From assembly GCF_002760665.1 (NCBI RefSeq), contig NZ_PDOB01000020.1, positions 1 through 64,000 on the forward strand: 64,000 nt of DNA. The letters are read 5' to 3'. The position numbers and the translations under genes are program-made. The stretch is from Massilia psychrophila (GTDB lineage: Bacteria > Pseudomonadota > Gammaproteobacteria > Burkholderiales > Burkholderiaceae_D). Within the stretch, counting starts at the first letter, position 1. Each line of letters opens with the position of its first letter. The notes below the pieces were generated by a model. The model saw only the letters and a program-made list of their open reading frames with translations, was not told the DNA's origin and did not search any database. This document shows positions 24,676 to 32,570 of this stretch, one piece after another.

Positions 24676-25413
24676 ATGTTTCCCAATCTTTTAGACGATA
24701 TCAAGAGCATCATCGAACGCGACCCCGCGGCCCGTAACGGCTTCGAGGTGTTCACTTGCTATCCAGGCTTCCAGGCCATCATGATGCACCGCTGGGCGCA
24801 TGCCTGCTGGATTAGCCGGCTCAAGTGGATTGGCCGCTTCATCTCTTACGTCGCGCGCATCATCACCGGCATCGAAATTCATCCCGGCGCCACCATCGGC
24901 CATCGCGTCTTCATCGACCACGGCTTCGGCGTGGTGATCGGCGAAACCGCCATCGTCGGCGACGACTGCACCATCTACCAGGGCGTGACCTTGGGCGGCA
25001 CTTCGCTCACCAGTGGGACCAAGCGCCATCCGACGTTGGAGCGCGGCGTCATCATCGGCGCCGGCGCCCAGGTGCTCGGCGCGTTCACGATCGGCGAATA
25101 CGCCAAGGTTGGTTCGAACGCGGTGGTGGTCAAGCCGGTGCCGGCCGGCGCCACCGCGGTCGGCAATCCTGCCCATATCGTGCGCAAGGATGCAGACGGG
25201 CGCAGTGCGCACCTGTTCGCGGCTTACGGTGTGGTGCCGAACGGCGACGATCCGCTGTCGAAGGCGCTGCACGGCCTGATCAACCACGCTGCCCGCCAGG
25301 ACGAACAGATCGAACGCATGATGGCCACCATGAAGGCAGCCGGACTGTGCTGCCCGAGCATGCCCGAGGGTGACAGACTCGACACTATCCAGCTGAACAG
25401 GCTGGTTGAATGA
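24676..25413 (+). CDS. cysE: serine O-acetyltransferase
   Basis: 245 aa from ATG 24676 ('MFPNLLDDIKSIIERDPAARN'); the frame extends upstream through the repeat region but without support. A short N-terminal helical domain precedes the left-handed beta-helix of hexapeptide repeats ('GIEIHPGATIGHRVFIDHGFGVVIGETAIVGD'-type ladder). It contains the catalytic His-Asp pair region 'IDHG' and the Lys/Thr loop 'TLGGTSLTSGTKRHP'. It acetylates serine as the first step of cysteine synthesis. Length fits the short CysE/EpsC form rather than the 273-aa E. coli enzyme. The C-terminus lacks the classical Ile ending that inserts into cysteine synthase. Confidence 0.94.
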   Translation: MFPNLLDDIKSIIERDPAARNGFEVFTCYPGFQAIMMHRWAHACWISRLKWIGRFISYVARIITGIEIHPGATIGHRVFIDHGFGVVIGETAIVGDDCTIYQGVTLGGTSLTSGTKRHPTLERGVIIGAGAQVLGAFTIGEYAKVGSNAVVVKPVPAGATAVGNPAHIVRKDADGRSAHLFAAYGVVPNGDDPLSKALHGLINHAARQDEQIERMMATMKAAGLCCPSMPEGDRLDTIQLNRLVE

Positions 25414-25421
25414 GGATTTGC

Positions 25422-26111
25422 ATGACTAATGAAACCACCGGCGGCCCCGAGTCCGTCACCGCCGACGCCTTGCTTGACCCGTTCGAAATCCGCGTGCTCG
25501 CGGTACTTGCCGAAAAGGAAGCGCTCACACAAGACAACTACCCGCTGTCGCTCAATACGCTGACCAACGGTTGCAACCAGCTGTCGAGCCGCGACCCGGT
25601 GATGCAGTTATCCGAAGAGACGGTACAAGATGTGCTGCAGCGGCTGATGCAGCGAAAATTCGTCAACGGCATCACGCAAGCGGGCGCCCGCGTCACCAAA
25701 TACGAGCACCGCATGCGCATCAAATGGTCGCTCGAGCAAGACAAGATGGCGGTGCTGACGATCCTGATGCTGCGCGGCCTGCAGACCGCCGGCGAGATCC
25801 GTGCCCGATGCGGCCGGCTTCATGAGTTCAAGTCGCCGCTGGAGGTCGAAGCGTGCCTGCAGTTCTTGATCGACAAATACCCGCCGCTGGTGGCACGCCT
25901 GTCGCTCGCGCCTGGCACCAAGGAGCCGCGCTACGGCCACCTGCTGGCCGGCGACGCCGCGCTGGCGCAGCAGGAGTCGGCCTTCGGTCCGGTGAGTGCG
26001 CCGGCCCAAGGCAGCCGGGTGGCGCAGCTGGAGCAGGAAGTGAGCAGCCTGCGCAGCGAGGTCGACGACCTCAAGGCGCAGTTCGACAGCTTTAAAAAGC
26101 AGTTCGAGTAG
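25422..26111 (+). CDS. YceH/DUF480 family protein
   Basis: 229 aa from ATG 25422, preceded by TGAGGA. An ATG at 25410 that overlaps the cysE stop (ATGA) is an alternative four codons longer. Two winged-helix units of the DUF480 family are visible ('LDPFEIRVLAVLAEKEALTQDNYPLSLN', 'TNGCNQLSSRDPVM', 'LTILMLRGLQTAGEIRAR', 'VARLSLAPGTKEPRYGHLL'). A C-terminal coiled coil ends it ('LEQEVSSLRSEVDDLKAQF'). YceH proteins are conserved in proteobacteria, but their biochemical role is not established. Eight bases separate it from cysE. Confidence 0.9.
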   Translation: MTNETTGGPESVTADALLDPFEIRVLAVLAEKEALTQDNYPLSLNTLTNGCNQLSSRDPVMQLSEETVQDVLQRLMQRKFVNGITQAGARVTKYEHRMRIKWSLEQDKMAVLTILMLRGLQTAGEIRARCGRLHEFKSPLEVEACLQFLIDKYPPLVARLSLAPGTKEPRYGHLLAGDAALAQQESAFGPVSAPAQGSRVAQLEQEVSSLRSEVDDLKAQFDSFKKQFE

Positions 26112-26145
26112 CTAAGCAAGCTGCTCGCCCTCAGTCGACCCATCC

Positions 26146-27135
26146 TCAGCCTTCGTCGCGCCAGCGGCGCAGGCGCATCGCCGCAAAGATCATCGCGCTG
26201 CCAATCGCTACGCCGACCCACACGCCCGGCTGCAACAAGGTCAGCCACGACTGCGTGAAAATGCTGCCGGCGTTGACCGTGTGCGCGGCATTGTTCATCA
26301 GCGCGGCCGGCGAAACTTCGCCGAACGGCAGCCAGGCGCCAGGCACCAGCCCGGCCAGCCCGCGCGCGATCACGTTGTGGATGAACCAGTTGACGTCGAA
26401 GCCGCCGCCCATGTATTCGGTCAGGATGAAATTGGCCCACTTGGCCAGCACCGCTACCAGGACCGGCACGCCGACCGCCCACAGGAACACTTTCGAGCGT
26501 GCCCACGCCGACACCATCAGCAACCAGCCGACCGTCGGGATCGCCCACAGCACGTAGACCGGCAACAGGCCCACCAACCGCAGTGGCGCCAGGTAAAAGT
26601 CCGGGTTGCCCAGCACCAGGCCGAACAGGTGCAGGCCGTTGAACGACACCGCCGTCAGAGCGATGAACACCATCAGCAGCGACACGCCGGTGCCGATGGC
26701 GATGGTAATCATGGGCGCCACGCACACGGCGGTCAGCACTTTCGACAGCACCGTCTGCTGGTCCGATACCGGTAGCGACTTCCAGAACAGGATGCTGCGG
26801 TCGCGGCGGTCGTCGTACAGCGCGGCCAGGCAGTAGAAGAACACCACCACCGGCAACACGCCGAACAGCGGCGCGCAAGCTGCCAGCCAGGCGTTGGCGA
26901 CGACGGCGGCGATACTCGTCCGGACCGTCAGCGGCATCGCATTCAACAACTCTACCTTGCTCATGTGGTGGCCATTGACGCTCACCGAGTCGCCCAGGCC
27001 ATGGGTGGCGAGGGCGTACCCCGTGGTGATGCCGACAAAGGCCAGCATCACCAGCGCGATGGTCAGCGGCGCCCAGAAAAATGCGCCCTTGTTCTCCCAG
27101 TATTCACGGCGGAGCAGCCATTTCATCGTTTTCAT
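26146..27135 (-). CDS. ABC-2-type exporter permease
   Basis: 329 aa with about six membrane helices: helix ~20-42, a periplasmic loop, then helices near 80-105, 130-155, 175-235 and the C-terminus. 'LALYDDRRDRSILFWKSLPVSD'-like cytoplasmic coupling region follows the second helix and is typical of ABC-2 permeases. It ends in a basic 'RLRRWRDEG'. Its ATG overlaps the stop of the ATPase gene (ATGA, 27132-27135), so the two subunits are translationally coupled. Substrate is unknown. The GntR-ATPase-permease order resembles the YtrA-type, envelope-stress-linked exporters. Confidence 0.9.
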   Translation of the reverse strand: MKTMKWLLRREYWENKGAFFWAPLTIALVMLAFVGITTGYALATHGLGDSVSVNGHHMSKVELLNAMPLTVRTSIAAVVANAWLAACAPLFGVLPVVVFFYCLAALYDDRRDRSILFWKSLPVSDQQTVLSKVLTAVCVAPMITIAIGTGVSLLMVFIALTAVSFNGLHLFGLVLGNPDFYLAPLRLVGLLPVYVLWAIPTVGWLLMVSAWARSKVFLWAVGVPVLVAVLAKWANFILTEYMGGGFDVNWFIHNVIARGLAGLVPGAWLPFGEVSPAALMNNAAHTVNAGSIFTQSWLTLLQPGVWVGVAIGSAMIFAAMRLRRWRDEG

Positions 27136-28004
27136 GCGTAGCTTCCTTTCATGGTTGCAACAAACAGGTCGGCGACGCTGATATTGCGGGTCTCGCCGAT
27201 GGCCGAAAGCTGGGTGCGCGAGGCGCTGCCTGGTGCGGCCGAGTCGAATAGCATCACCGATTTTCCGAAGACGGTGCGGCGGTCGATTGGCTGCAACGCG
27301 TTGGCGGCGTTGACTTTGTCGTGAGGCACCATCACTTCCGTGTAGCGCTCGCCGATTTCATCCATCGACGCCGCCAGCACGATCTTGCCGTCCTGGATGA
27401 ACATCAGGTCGGTCAGGATGTGTTCGACTTCTTCCACCTGGTGGGTGGTAATGATGATCGTCTTGCCTTCATCAAAATAGTCTTCCAGCAGGTTCTGGTA
27501 GAACTGCTTGCGGTAGATGATGTCCAGGCCCAGGGTCGGCTCGTCGAGTACCAGCAGCTTGGCGTCGATTGCCATCACCAGCGCCAGGTGCAGCTGCACC
27601 ACCATCCCCTTCGACATCGCCTTGACCTTCATCGACGGCTTGAGCTTGGTGTTGGCGAGGTAGCGCTCGGCCTTCTCGCGGTCGAAACGGGGATGCACGC
27701 CGGCGACGAAATCGATCGCTTCGCTCACCCGCAGCCAGCGCGGCAGGATTGCGACATCGGCGATGAAACAGACGTCCTGCATCAGCGCGTCGCGCTCGGT
27801 GCGCGGATCGAGCCCGAGCACGCTCAGTTCGCCCTCGAACGGCACCAGGCCGAGCGCCGCCTTGAGCGTGGTGGTCTTGCCGGAGCCGTTCGGCCCGATC
27901 AGGCCGACGATGCGGCCGGCCGCGATGTCGAAGCTGACGTTGTCGACCGCGGCATGCTTGCCGTAGTGCTTCGACAGGCCCCTGGCGGAAATCACGGCGC
28001 TCAC
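27132..28004 (-). CDS. ABC transporter ATP-binding protein
   Basis: 290 aa from GTG 28004, which overlaps the gntR stop as GTGA; the upstream 28 codons belong to a shadow frame. Walker A is 'GPNGSGKTT', Walker B 'LLVLDEPTLGLD', and the H-loop is 'TTHQVEEVEH'. The signature motif is atypical: 'SKGMVVQLHLAL' replaces LSGGQ, as is common in YtrB-like ATPases beside GntR regulators. The C-terminal ~70 residues are an accessory domain. It is the energy subunit of the exporter, with the permease immediately downstream. Confidence 0.93.
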   Translation of the reverse strand: MSAVISARGLSKHYGKHAAVDNVSFDIAAGRIVGLIGPNGSGKTTTLKAALGLVPFEGELSVLGLDPRTERDALMQDVCFIADVAILPRWLRVSEAIDFVAGVHPRFDREKAERYLANTKLKPSMKVKAMSKGMVVQLHLALVMAIDAKLLVLDEPTLGLDIIYRKQFYQNLLEDYFDEGKTIIITTHQVEEVEHILTDLMFIQDGKIVLAASMDEIGERYTEVMVPHDKVNAANALQPIDRRTVFGKSVMLFDSAAPGSASRTQLSAIGETRNISVADLFVATMKGSYA

Positions 28005-28369
28005 GATGCCGCTCCCGGCTGGGCGGCGCGCAGCAGCTGTTCGAGGTCGATGCCGAGGCGCCGGATGCGTTCGACCATGGCCGGCCATTCTTCGCGCACG
28101 AAGCGCTCACGTTCGCTTGCAAGTAGTTTTTCGCTGGCGCCTTCGGTGACGTACATGCCGATTCCCCTTCTTTTTTCTACGAGATTGTCATCGACCAGTT
28201 CCTGATAAGCCTTGGAAACGGTGATGGGATTGAGCTGGTATTCGGCTGCGACCTGGCGCACCGAAGGCAGGGCGTCGCCCCCCTTCAGTACGCCGTCGAG
28301 CATCATGCCGATGACCCGCTCCTTGAGCTGCCGGTAAATTGGCGTGTTGTCGTTCCAGCCGATGGTCAT
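28001..28369 (-). CDS. GntR-family (YtrA subfamily) transcriptional regulator
   Basis: 122 aa from ATG 28369, with GGGAGA upstream; the 41 preceding codons are leader. Residues ~8-75 form the GntR winged helix ('PIYRQLKERVIGMMLDGVLKGGDALPSVRQVAAEYQLNPITVSKAYQELVDDNLV'-type order). A short helical tail follows instead of a ligand domain, which defines the YtrA subfamily. Such regulators repress their own ABC operon. This fits the overlap with the ATPase gene and the palindrome on the promoter at 28481-28492. Confidence 0.92.
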   Translation of the reverse strand: MTIGWNDNTPIYRQLKERVIGMMLDGVLKGGDALPSVRQVAAEYQLNPITVSKAYQELVDDNLVEKRRGIGMYVTEGASEKLLASERERFVREEWPAMVERIRRLGIDLEQLLRAAQPGAAS

Positions 28370-28464
28370 GAAACAGTCTCCCCGGCCAAGGGTACGGCGC
28401 AATCGTGCATATTGCCTCCCGGTTGTTGATGTGTTGGTGATGTGTTTAAGTGGTGATGTAGTAA

Positions 28465-28492
28465 AGTATAACACCACAAATTGACGTGTCAA
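28465..28492 (-). promoter_or_regulatory. promoter with overlapping palindrome upstream of gntR-ABC operon
   Basis: On the minus strand, TTGACA (28487-28492) and TATACT (28465-28470) are separated by 16 bases. The inverted repeat TTGAC-GT-GTCAA (28481-28492) overlaps the -35. Copies of GGTGATGT at 28436-28443 and 28452-28459, and a near copy at 28425-28432, lie just downstream around the expected start of transcription. These are candidate operators for the GntR protein. Confidence 0.7.
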
Positions 28493-28566
28493 TATCTTCT
28501 TTTAATATTGAACATGGGTGGGGTGGTGTTGCTGCGCGGGCCGGCCGCTTCAAGCAACGGCGTCGG

Positions 28567-29541
28567 TCAGCCGACCAGCCTGGCGAAGCGGGCCAGGTCG
28601 ACGTTGCCGCCGCTGACCAGGATGCCGACCTTCTTGCCTTCGACTGCCACCACGCCCTGCAGCGCGGCGGCCGCCGCCAGGCAGCCGGTCGGCTCGACGA
28701 TCATCTTCATGCGCTCGGCAAAAAACCGCATGGTCGCCACCAGCTGGTCGTCCGAGACGGTGACGATGTCGTCGACCTCGCGCCGGATCACTTCGAAATT
28801 GTGCGCGCCGAGGTGGGTCACCATGGCGCCGTCGGCGATCGTGTCGGGCACCGCGATGTGCACCACCGCGCCACTGCGCAGCGATTGCTGGCCGTCGTTG
28901 CCGGCCTCGGGCTCGACGCCGATGATGCGGCAATCCGGGCTCATGGCCGCTGCCGCCAGCGCCGAGCCGGCCAGCAGGCCGCCGCCGCCCAAACACACCA
29001 GCAGCACGTCGAGGGGGCCCGTGTCTGCGAACAGTTCCATCGCCGCCGTGCCTTGGCCGCAGATGACGTCGGGATGGTCGTACGGGGGAATCAGGGTCAT
29101 GCCGCGCTGTTGCGCCAGCCGGCGGCCGATCTCTTCGCGGTTTTGCTTGTAGCGGTCGTAGACGATGACTTCGGCGCCGTAGCCCTTGGTGGCCGCCACT
29201 TTCAACGCCGGCGCGTCGTGCGGCATGATGATGCTTGCGGCCATGCCGAGCAGGCTGGCCGACAGCGCGATGGCCTGCGCATGGTTGCCTGAAGAGTAGG
29301 TCAGTACGCCGGCGCGGCGCTGGTCTTCGGTAAATTTCGACAGCGCGTTGTAGGCGCCGCGAAATTTAAAAGCGCCGCTGCGCTGGAAGTTTTCGCACTT
29401 GAAGAACAGTTGCGCGCGCGCCAGGCGGTTGGCGGTGGTGGAGGTGAGTACCGGGGTGTGGTGGGCCACGCCCTTGATCCGCAAGGCCGCTTTTTCAACT
29501 TCGCTGAACTGCAATTGCGCCAGGTCGACCATGGTGTGCAT
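28567..29541 (-). CDS. threonine/serine dehydratase-like PLP enzyme (fold type II)
   Basis: 324 aa. The PLP lysine is K59 in 'QRSGAFKFRGAYN'. 'TYSSGNHAQAIAL' binds substrate, 'CLGGGGLLAGSA' is the phosphate-binding Gly loop, and 'VSGGNVDL' closes the active site. It has no C-terminal ACT domain, so it is the short catabolic type. Members include threonine dehydratase, serine racemase/dehydratase and threo-3-hydroxyaspartate ammonia-lyase. The sequence alone does not separate these. It is monocistronic, downstream of envZ on the same strand. Confidence 0.9.
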   Translation of the reverse strand: MHTMVDLAQLQFSEVEKAALRIKGVAHHTPVLTSTTANRLARAQLFFKCENFQRSGAFKFRGAYNALSKFTEDQRRAGVLTYSSGNHAQAIALSASLLGMAASIIMPHDAPALKVAATKGYGAEVIVYDRYKQNREEIGRRLAQQRGMTLIPPYDHPDVICGQGTAAMELFADTGPLDVLLVCLGGGGLLAGSALAAAAMSPDCRIIGVEPEAGNDGQQSLRSGAVVHIAVPDTIADGAMVTHLGAHNFEVIRREVDDIVTVSDDQLVATMRFFAERMKMIVEPTGCLAAAAALQGVVAVEGKKVGILVSGGNVDLARFARLVG

Positions 29542-29584
29542 TTCGTTGTGCCGGAAGTGCGACAGTATAACGGCAATGGGTCTT

Positions 29585-30958
29585 CTACAGTACGACCGCC
29601 ATCACCAGCTCGACCTGCAGGCCGCCGCCGTCGCGATTGCGTACCGTCAGCGCGGCATTGTGGCGGCCGACCACGCGCTCGACGATCGCCAGCCCCAGGC
29701 CGGCGCCGTTGGCCTGGCCGCGCGCGGTGTCCATTCGGGTGAACGGCTTCTTCAGCTGTTCGATCTGCCCGGCCGGGACGCCGCAGCCGTGGTCCTGCAG
29801 GCAGATCGCCACGCGCTTGATGCCGCCGTTGGTTTTCACGTGGCAGGCAATGTCGAGCTCGGTGATGTCGAGGCCCGGAGTGGCGCCGTAGCGGCGGGCA
29901 TTTTCGACGACGTTGTTGAAGACGCGCCGCAGGTCGGTGGCATTGCCCATCACGTGCACGCCGGGCTCGATGTCGGCCGTCACACGCATGCCGGGAATGC
30001 GCTCGGCGGCGCGGCCGACGTCGCCCAGCAAATCGCTGATGTCGATCGGCACAAAGCTTGCCGCCTCGGTCGGCCTGGCGTAGTCGAGGAACTGGCCGAT
30101 GATCGCATCCATCTGGCCGATATCGGATTGCATGCCGTCGCGCGCCTCGGTCGACAGGTTCGCCATTTCGAGTTCGAGCTGCATGCGCGTGAGCGGGGTG
30201 CGCAAATCGTGCGAGATGCCGGCCAAAATCAGCGCGCGGTCCGATTCGACCTGCTGCAGATCCTCGACCATCTGGTTGAAGCTGCGGTTCGCCTCGATGA
30301 TCTCCTGCGCGCCTTTTTCGGGCAGCCGGTCCGGCCGCTTGCCTTGGGCGATGTCGCGCGCCGCCACCGTCAGGCGCGCCAGCGGCAGGTTGACCAGGCG
30401 CGAAATGAGGGCGGCGCCGAGTAACGACAGTATCCCGACCACGCCGGCCCAGCCGAGCCACTGCACGCCGGACAGGCCGGCCAGCCGTTCGCGCTCGAGC
30501 ATCAGCCAGTATTCGTCGTCGTCGATCTTGAAGCTGATCCAGAAGCCCGGCACGCCGTTGACCCGGCTCGAAAACCGCGTGTCGGTGCCCAGCTTTTCCT
30601 TGACGATTGCTTCGATCTCGGGCATCAAGGTGCTGTCCGGCGGTGGGTCGACGACGTCGTTGTCCATCAGCGCGGTGATGCGGATGCCTTCGTTGCTGAC
30701 CAGGTCGAACAGCAGTTCCTTGCGCAGGTCGATCGCCGAGTGGGTCAGCGCCGCGCGCGTGATGGTGACCACCGAGATCACCAGTTCGGCCGTCTGCTTG
30801 ACCTGCGGGCCGCGCTGGACGGCATTGATCATGCCGATCCACGACGCCATCGACAAGGTCGTGAGCAGTCCGAGCAGCAGGAAGGTACGCCAGAACAGGC
30901 CGCTCTTGAACCAGTTCAGGCGGCGCGCGCGGCGGGCACCCGCGTCAGCGGCCAACAC
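29585..30958 (-). CDS. envZ: EnvZ-like osmosensor histidine kinase
   Basis: 457 aa. GTG 30958 overlaps the ompR stop by one base. Membrane helix 1 lies at ~22-44, a periplasmic domain follows, and helix 2 is at ~165-187. A HAMP domain follows, then HisKA with 'AGISHDLRTPLTRMQLELEM' (H250). HATPase_c contains 'NVVENARRYGA', 'DHGCGVP' and 'GAGLGLAIVERV'. It phosphorylates and dephosphorylates OmpR in response to osmolarity or envelope state. The order ompR-envZ is standard. Confidence 0.94.
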   Translation of the reverse strand: MLAADAGARRARRLNWFKSGLFWRTFLLLGLLTTLSMASWIGMINAVQRGPQVKQTAELVISVVTITRAALTHSAIDLRKELLFDLVSNEGIRITALMDNDVVDPPPDSTLMPEIEAIVKEKLGTDTRFSSRVNGVPGFWISFKIDDDEYWLMLERERLAGLSGVQWLGWAGVVGILSLLGAALISRLVNLPLARLTVAARDIAQGKRPDRLPEKGAQEIIEANRSFNQMVEDLQQVESDRALILAGISHDLRTPLTRMQLELEMANLSTEARDGMQSDIGQMDAIIGQFLDYARPTEAASFVPIDISDLLGDVGRAAERIPGMRVTADIEPGVHVMGNATDLRRVFNNVVENARRYGATPGLDITELDIACHVKTNGGIKRVAICLQDHGCGVPAGQIEQLKKPFTRMDTARGQANGAGLGLAIVERVVGRHNAALTVRNRDGGGLQVELVMAVVL

Positions 30959-31734
30959 TAGCGCGGCTGGCCTTCAGGGATGAACACGTAGCCAAGGCCC
31001 CACACGGTCTGGATGTACAGCGGGCTCGAAGGATCGGGTTCGATCAGCTTGCGCAGCCTCGATATCTGCACGTCGAGGCTGCGGTCGAACACTTCGTACT
31101 CGCGCCCGCGCGCCAGTTCCATCAGCTTCTCGCGCGACAGCGGCTGGCGCGCATGGCGCGCAAACACCTTGAGCACCGAAAATTCGCCGGTCGTCAGCGG
31201 TACCGTTTCGCCATTCTTTTTCAGCGTGCGCGTCGCCAGGTCGAGCACGAACTGGCCGAACTCGAACGACGCCGGGGTTTCGGAAGGCGCGCCGGGGATT
31301 TCGTCCGGGCCTTTGCGGCGCAGCACCGCGCCGATGCGCGCCACCAGTTCGCGCGGGTTGAACGGCTTCGGCAGGTAGTCATCGGCGCCCATTTCGAGGC
31401 CGACGATGCGGTCGACGTCTTCGCCTTTGGCGGTAAGCATGATGATCGGGGTCTGGTCGCCGGCGCCGCGCAGGCGGCGGCAGATCGACAGGCCGTCTTC
31501 GCCGGGCAGCATCAGGTCCAGCACCAACAGGTCGTAGCGCTCGCGCAGCCATAGCTTGTTCATCGCCGGAGCGCTTTCGGCGGTGACGACGGCGAAGCCC
31601 TGCTCGGTCAGGTAGCGCCGCAACAGGTCGCGCAAGCGCACGTCGTCGTCAACTACCATAATCTTGGCGGAATGGCCACCGGGAGCGGCCTGCGTTGTAT
31701 TGTTGCCTGTACTTGGGATCGATTGTGAGCTCAT
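30958..31734 (-). CDS. ompR: OmpR-family response regulator
   Basis: 258 aa. A Ser/Thr/Gln-rich N-terminal extension (~22 residues) precedes the receiver domain, which has D29/D30/D31, phospho-acceptor D73 ('LVLDLMLPGEDG'), T ('IMLTAKGED') and K ('YLPKPF'). The C-terminal winged helix contains 'LTTGEFSVLKVFARHARQPLSR' and 'RSLDVQISRLRKLIE'. The extension could mean a shorter start is used. It is paired with envZ immediately downstream and controls outer-membrane porins and related genes in known systems. Confidence 0.95.
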   Translation of the reverse strand: MSSQSIPSTGNNTTQAAPGGHSAKIMVVDDDVRLRDLLRRYLTEQGFAVVTAESAPAMNKLWLRERYDLLVLDLMLPGEDGLSICRRLRGAGDQTPIIMLTAKGEDVDRIVGLEMGADDYLPKPFNPRELVARIGAVLRRKGPDEIPGAPSETPASFEFGQFVLDLATRTLKKNGETVPLTTGEFSVLKVFARHARQPLSREKLMELARGREYEVFDRSLDVQISRLRKLIEPDPSSPLYIQTVWGLGYVFIPEGQPR

Positions 31735-31928
31735 GTGCCTGCCGGAATTGTTATATTCATGTTGCTATGGTAACGTCTTATCGCCATGCAAAGAGGGTTG
31801 CTTTTCATTCATTACAACCTGTTACAAACTTTACCCAATTCGCCTTACACCCCGAAACGATCAGCCATACACTGAAATCGGAGCAATCAAGCTTATCTGT
31901 TTATACGGCATCGCGGAAGAGGAGCACC

Positions 31929-32360
31929 ATGAATATCGCGCCCACACCCAATCATGTACCAGCAAGTGCCCGTTTTCGCGGCAGTCAGGCCTTCGTCCGC
32001 GCGCTGGTGCTTGGCTGTGCAATATCATGCGCCGGCCTGCCGGCGTTTGCCGGGCAGGACCGCGAGCGTGACGGGCGCAGCAATACCCAGCAGCAGCAGC
32101 AGCAGCCGAACCGTGACATGCCGCCGCCACGCGCCGAGCGCGGCGCGACACCGCAGCAGCAGCCCCAGCCGCCACAGCAGCAGCGGGCCGATCCGCGTCA
32201 AGCCGATGCCCATGCCTATGAAGAGCAACGGCGCCAGGCCCAGCAGCAAGACCAGGGCAGCCGCCGCGGCGGCCGCCTCACGGTCGACGAGCGGCGTGAG
32301 CTGCGCCGCCAGATCAACGAAGCCGGCGTCGAACTGTACCCGAACCCCCCGCGTCGTTAA
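31929..32360 (+). CDS. Gln-rich secreted protein (143 aa), unknown function
   Basis: 143 aa from ATG 31929, with AGAGGAG seven bases upstream. An N-terminal stretch precedes a hydrophobic signal ('ALVLGCAISCAGLPAFA', cleavage near residue 41). The mature protein is almost wholly disordered, rich in Gln, Pro and Arg, with a run of six Gln encoded by consecutive CAG codons (32088-32105). It ends in a short helical element 'VDERRELRRQINEAGVELYPNPPRR' that looks like the conserved part. It is divergent from ompR, whose start is 194 bases away, so a shared regulatory region is possible. Family is not recognised. Confidence 0.75.
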   Translation: MNIAPTPNHVPASARFRGSQAFVRALVLGCAISCAGLPAFAGQDRERDGRSNTQQQQQQPNRDMPPPRAERGATPQQQPQPPQQQRADPRQADAHAYEEQRRQAQQQDQGSRRGGRLTVDERRELRRQINEAGVELYPNPPRR

Positions 32361-32570
32361 ACCATACGGCCTGGGTTACCCGCATGCTGCGGCGGCGCCC
32401 GCCTGCCGCGTTGTATCTCCTTGCGCTGCACCACCCATCGACAAGCGCCGGCTTTCACCAGCCAGATAGTTTATTTGCAAGCCGCAACATGCTACTCTGT
32501 TGAAAATTAGTTGTGGCGAAATTCCCTAGCCACGCAGACAAGTCTTGCGAAAGACGCCTGGAGTACGTAG

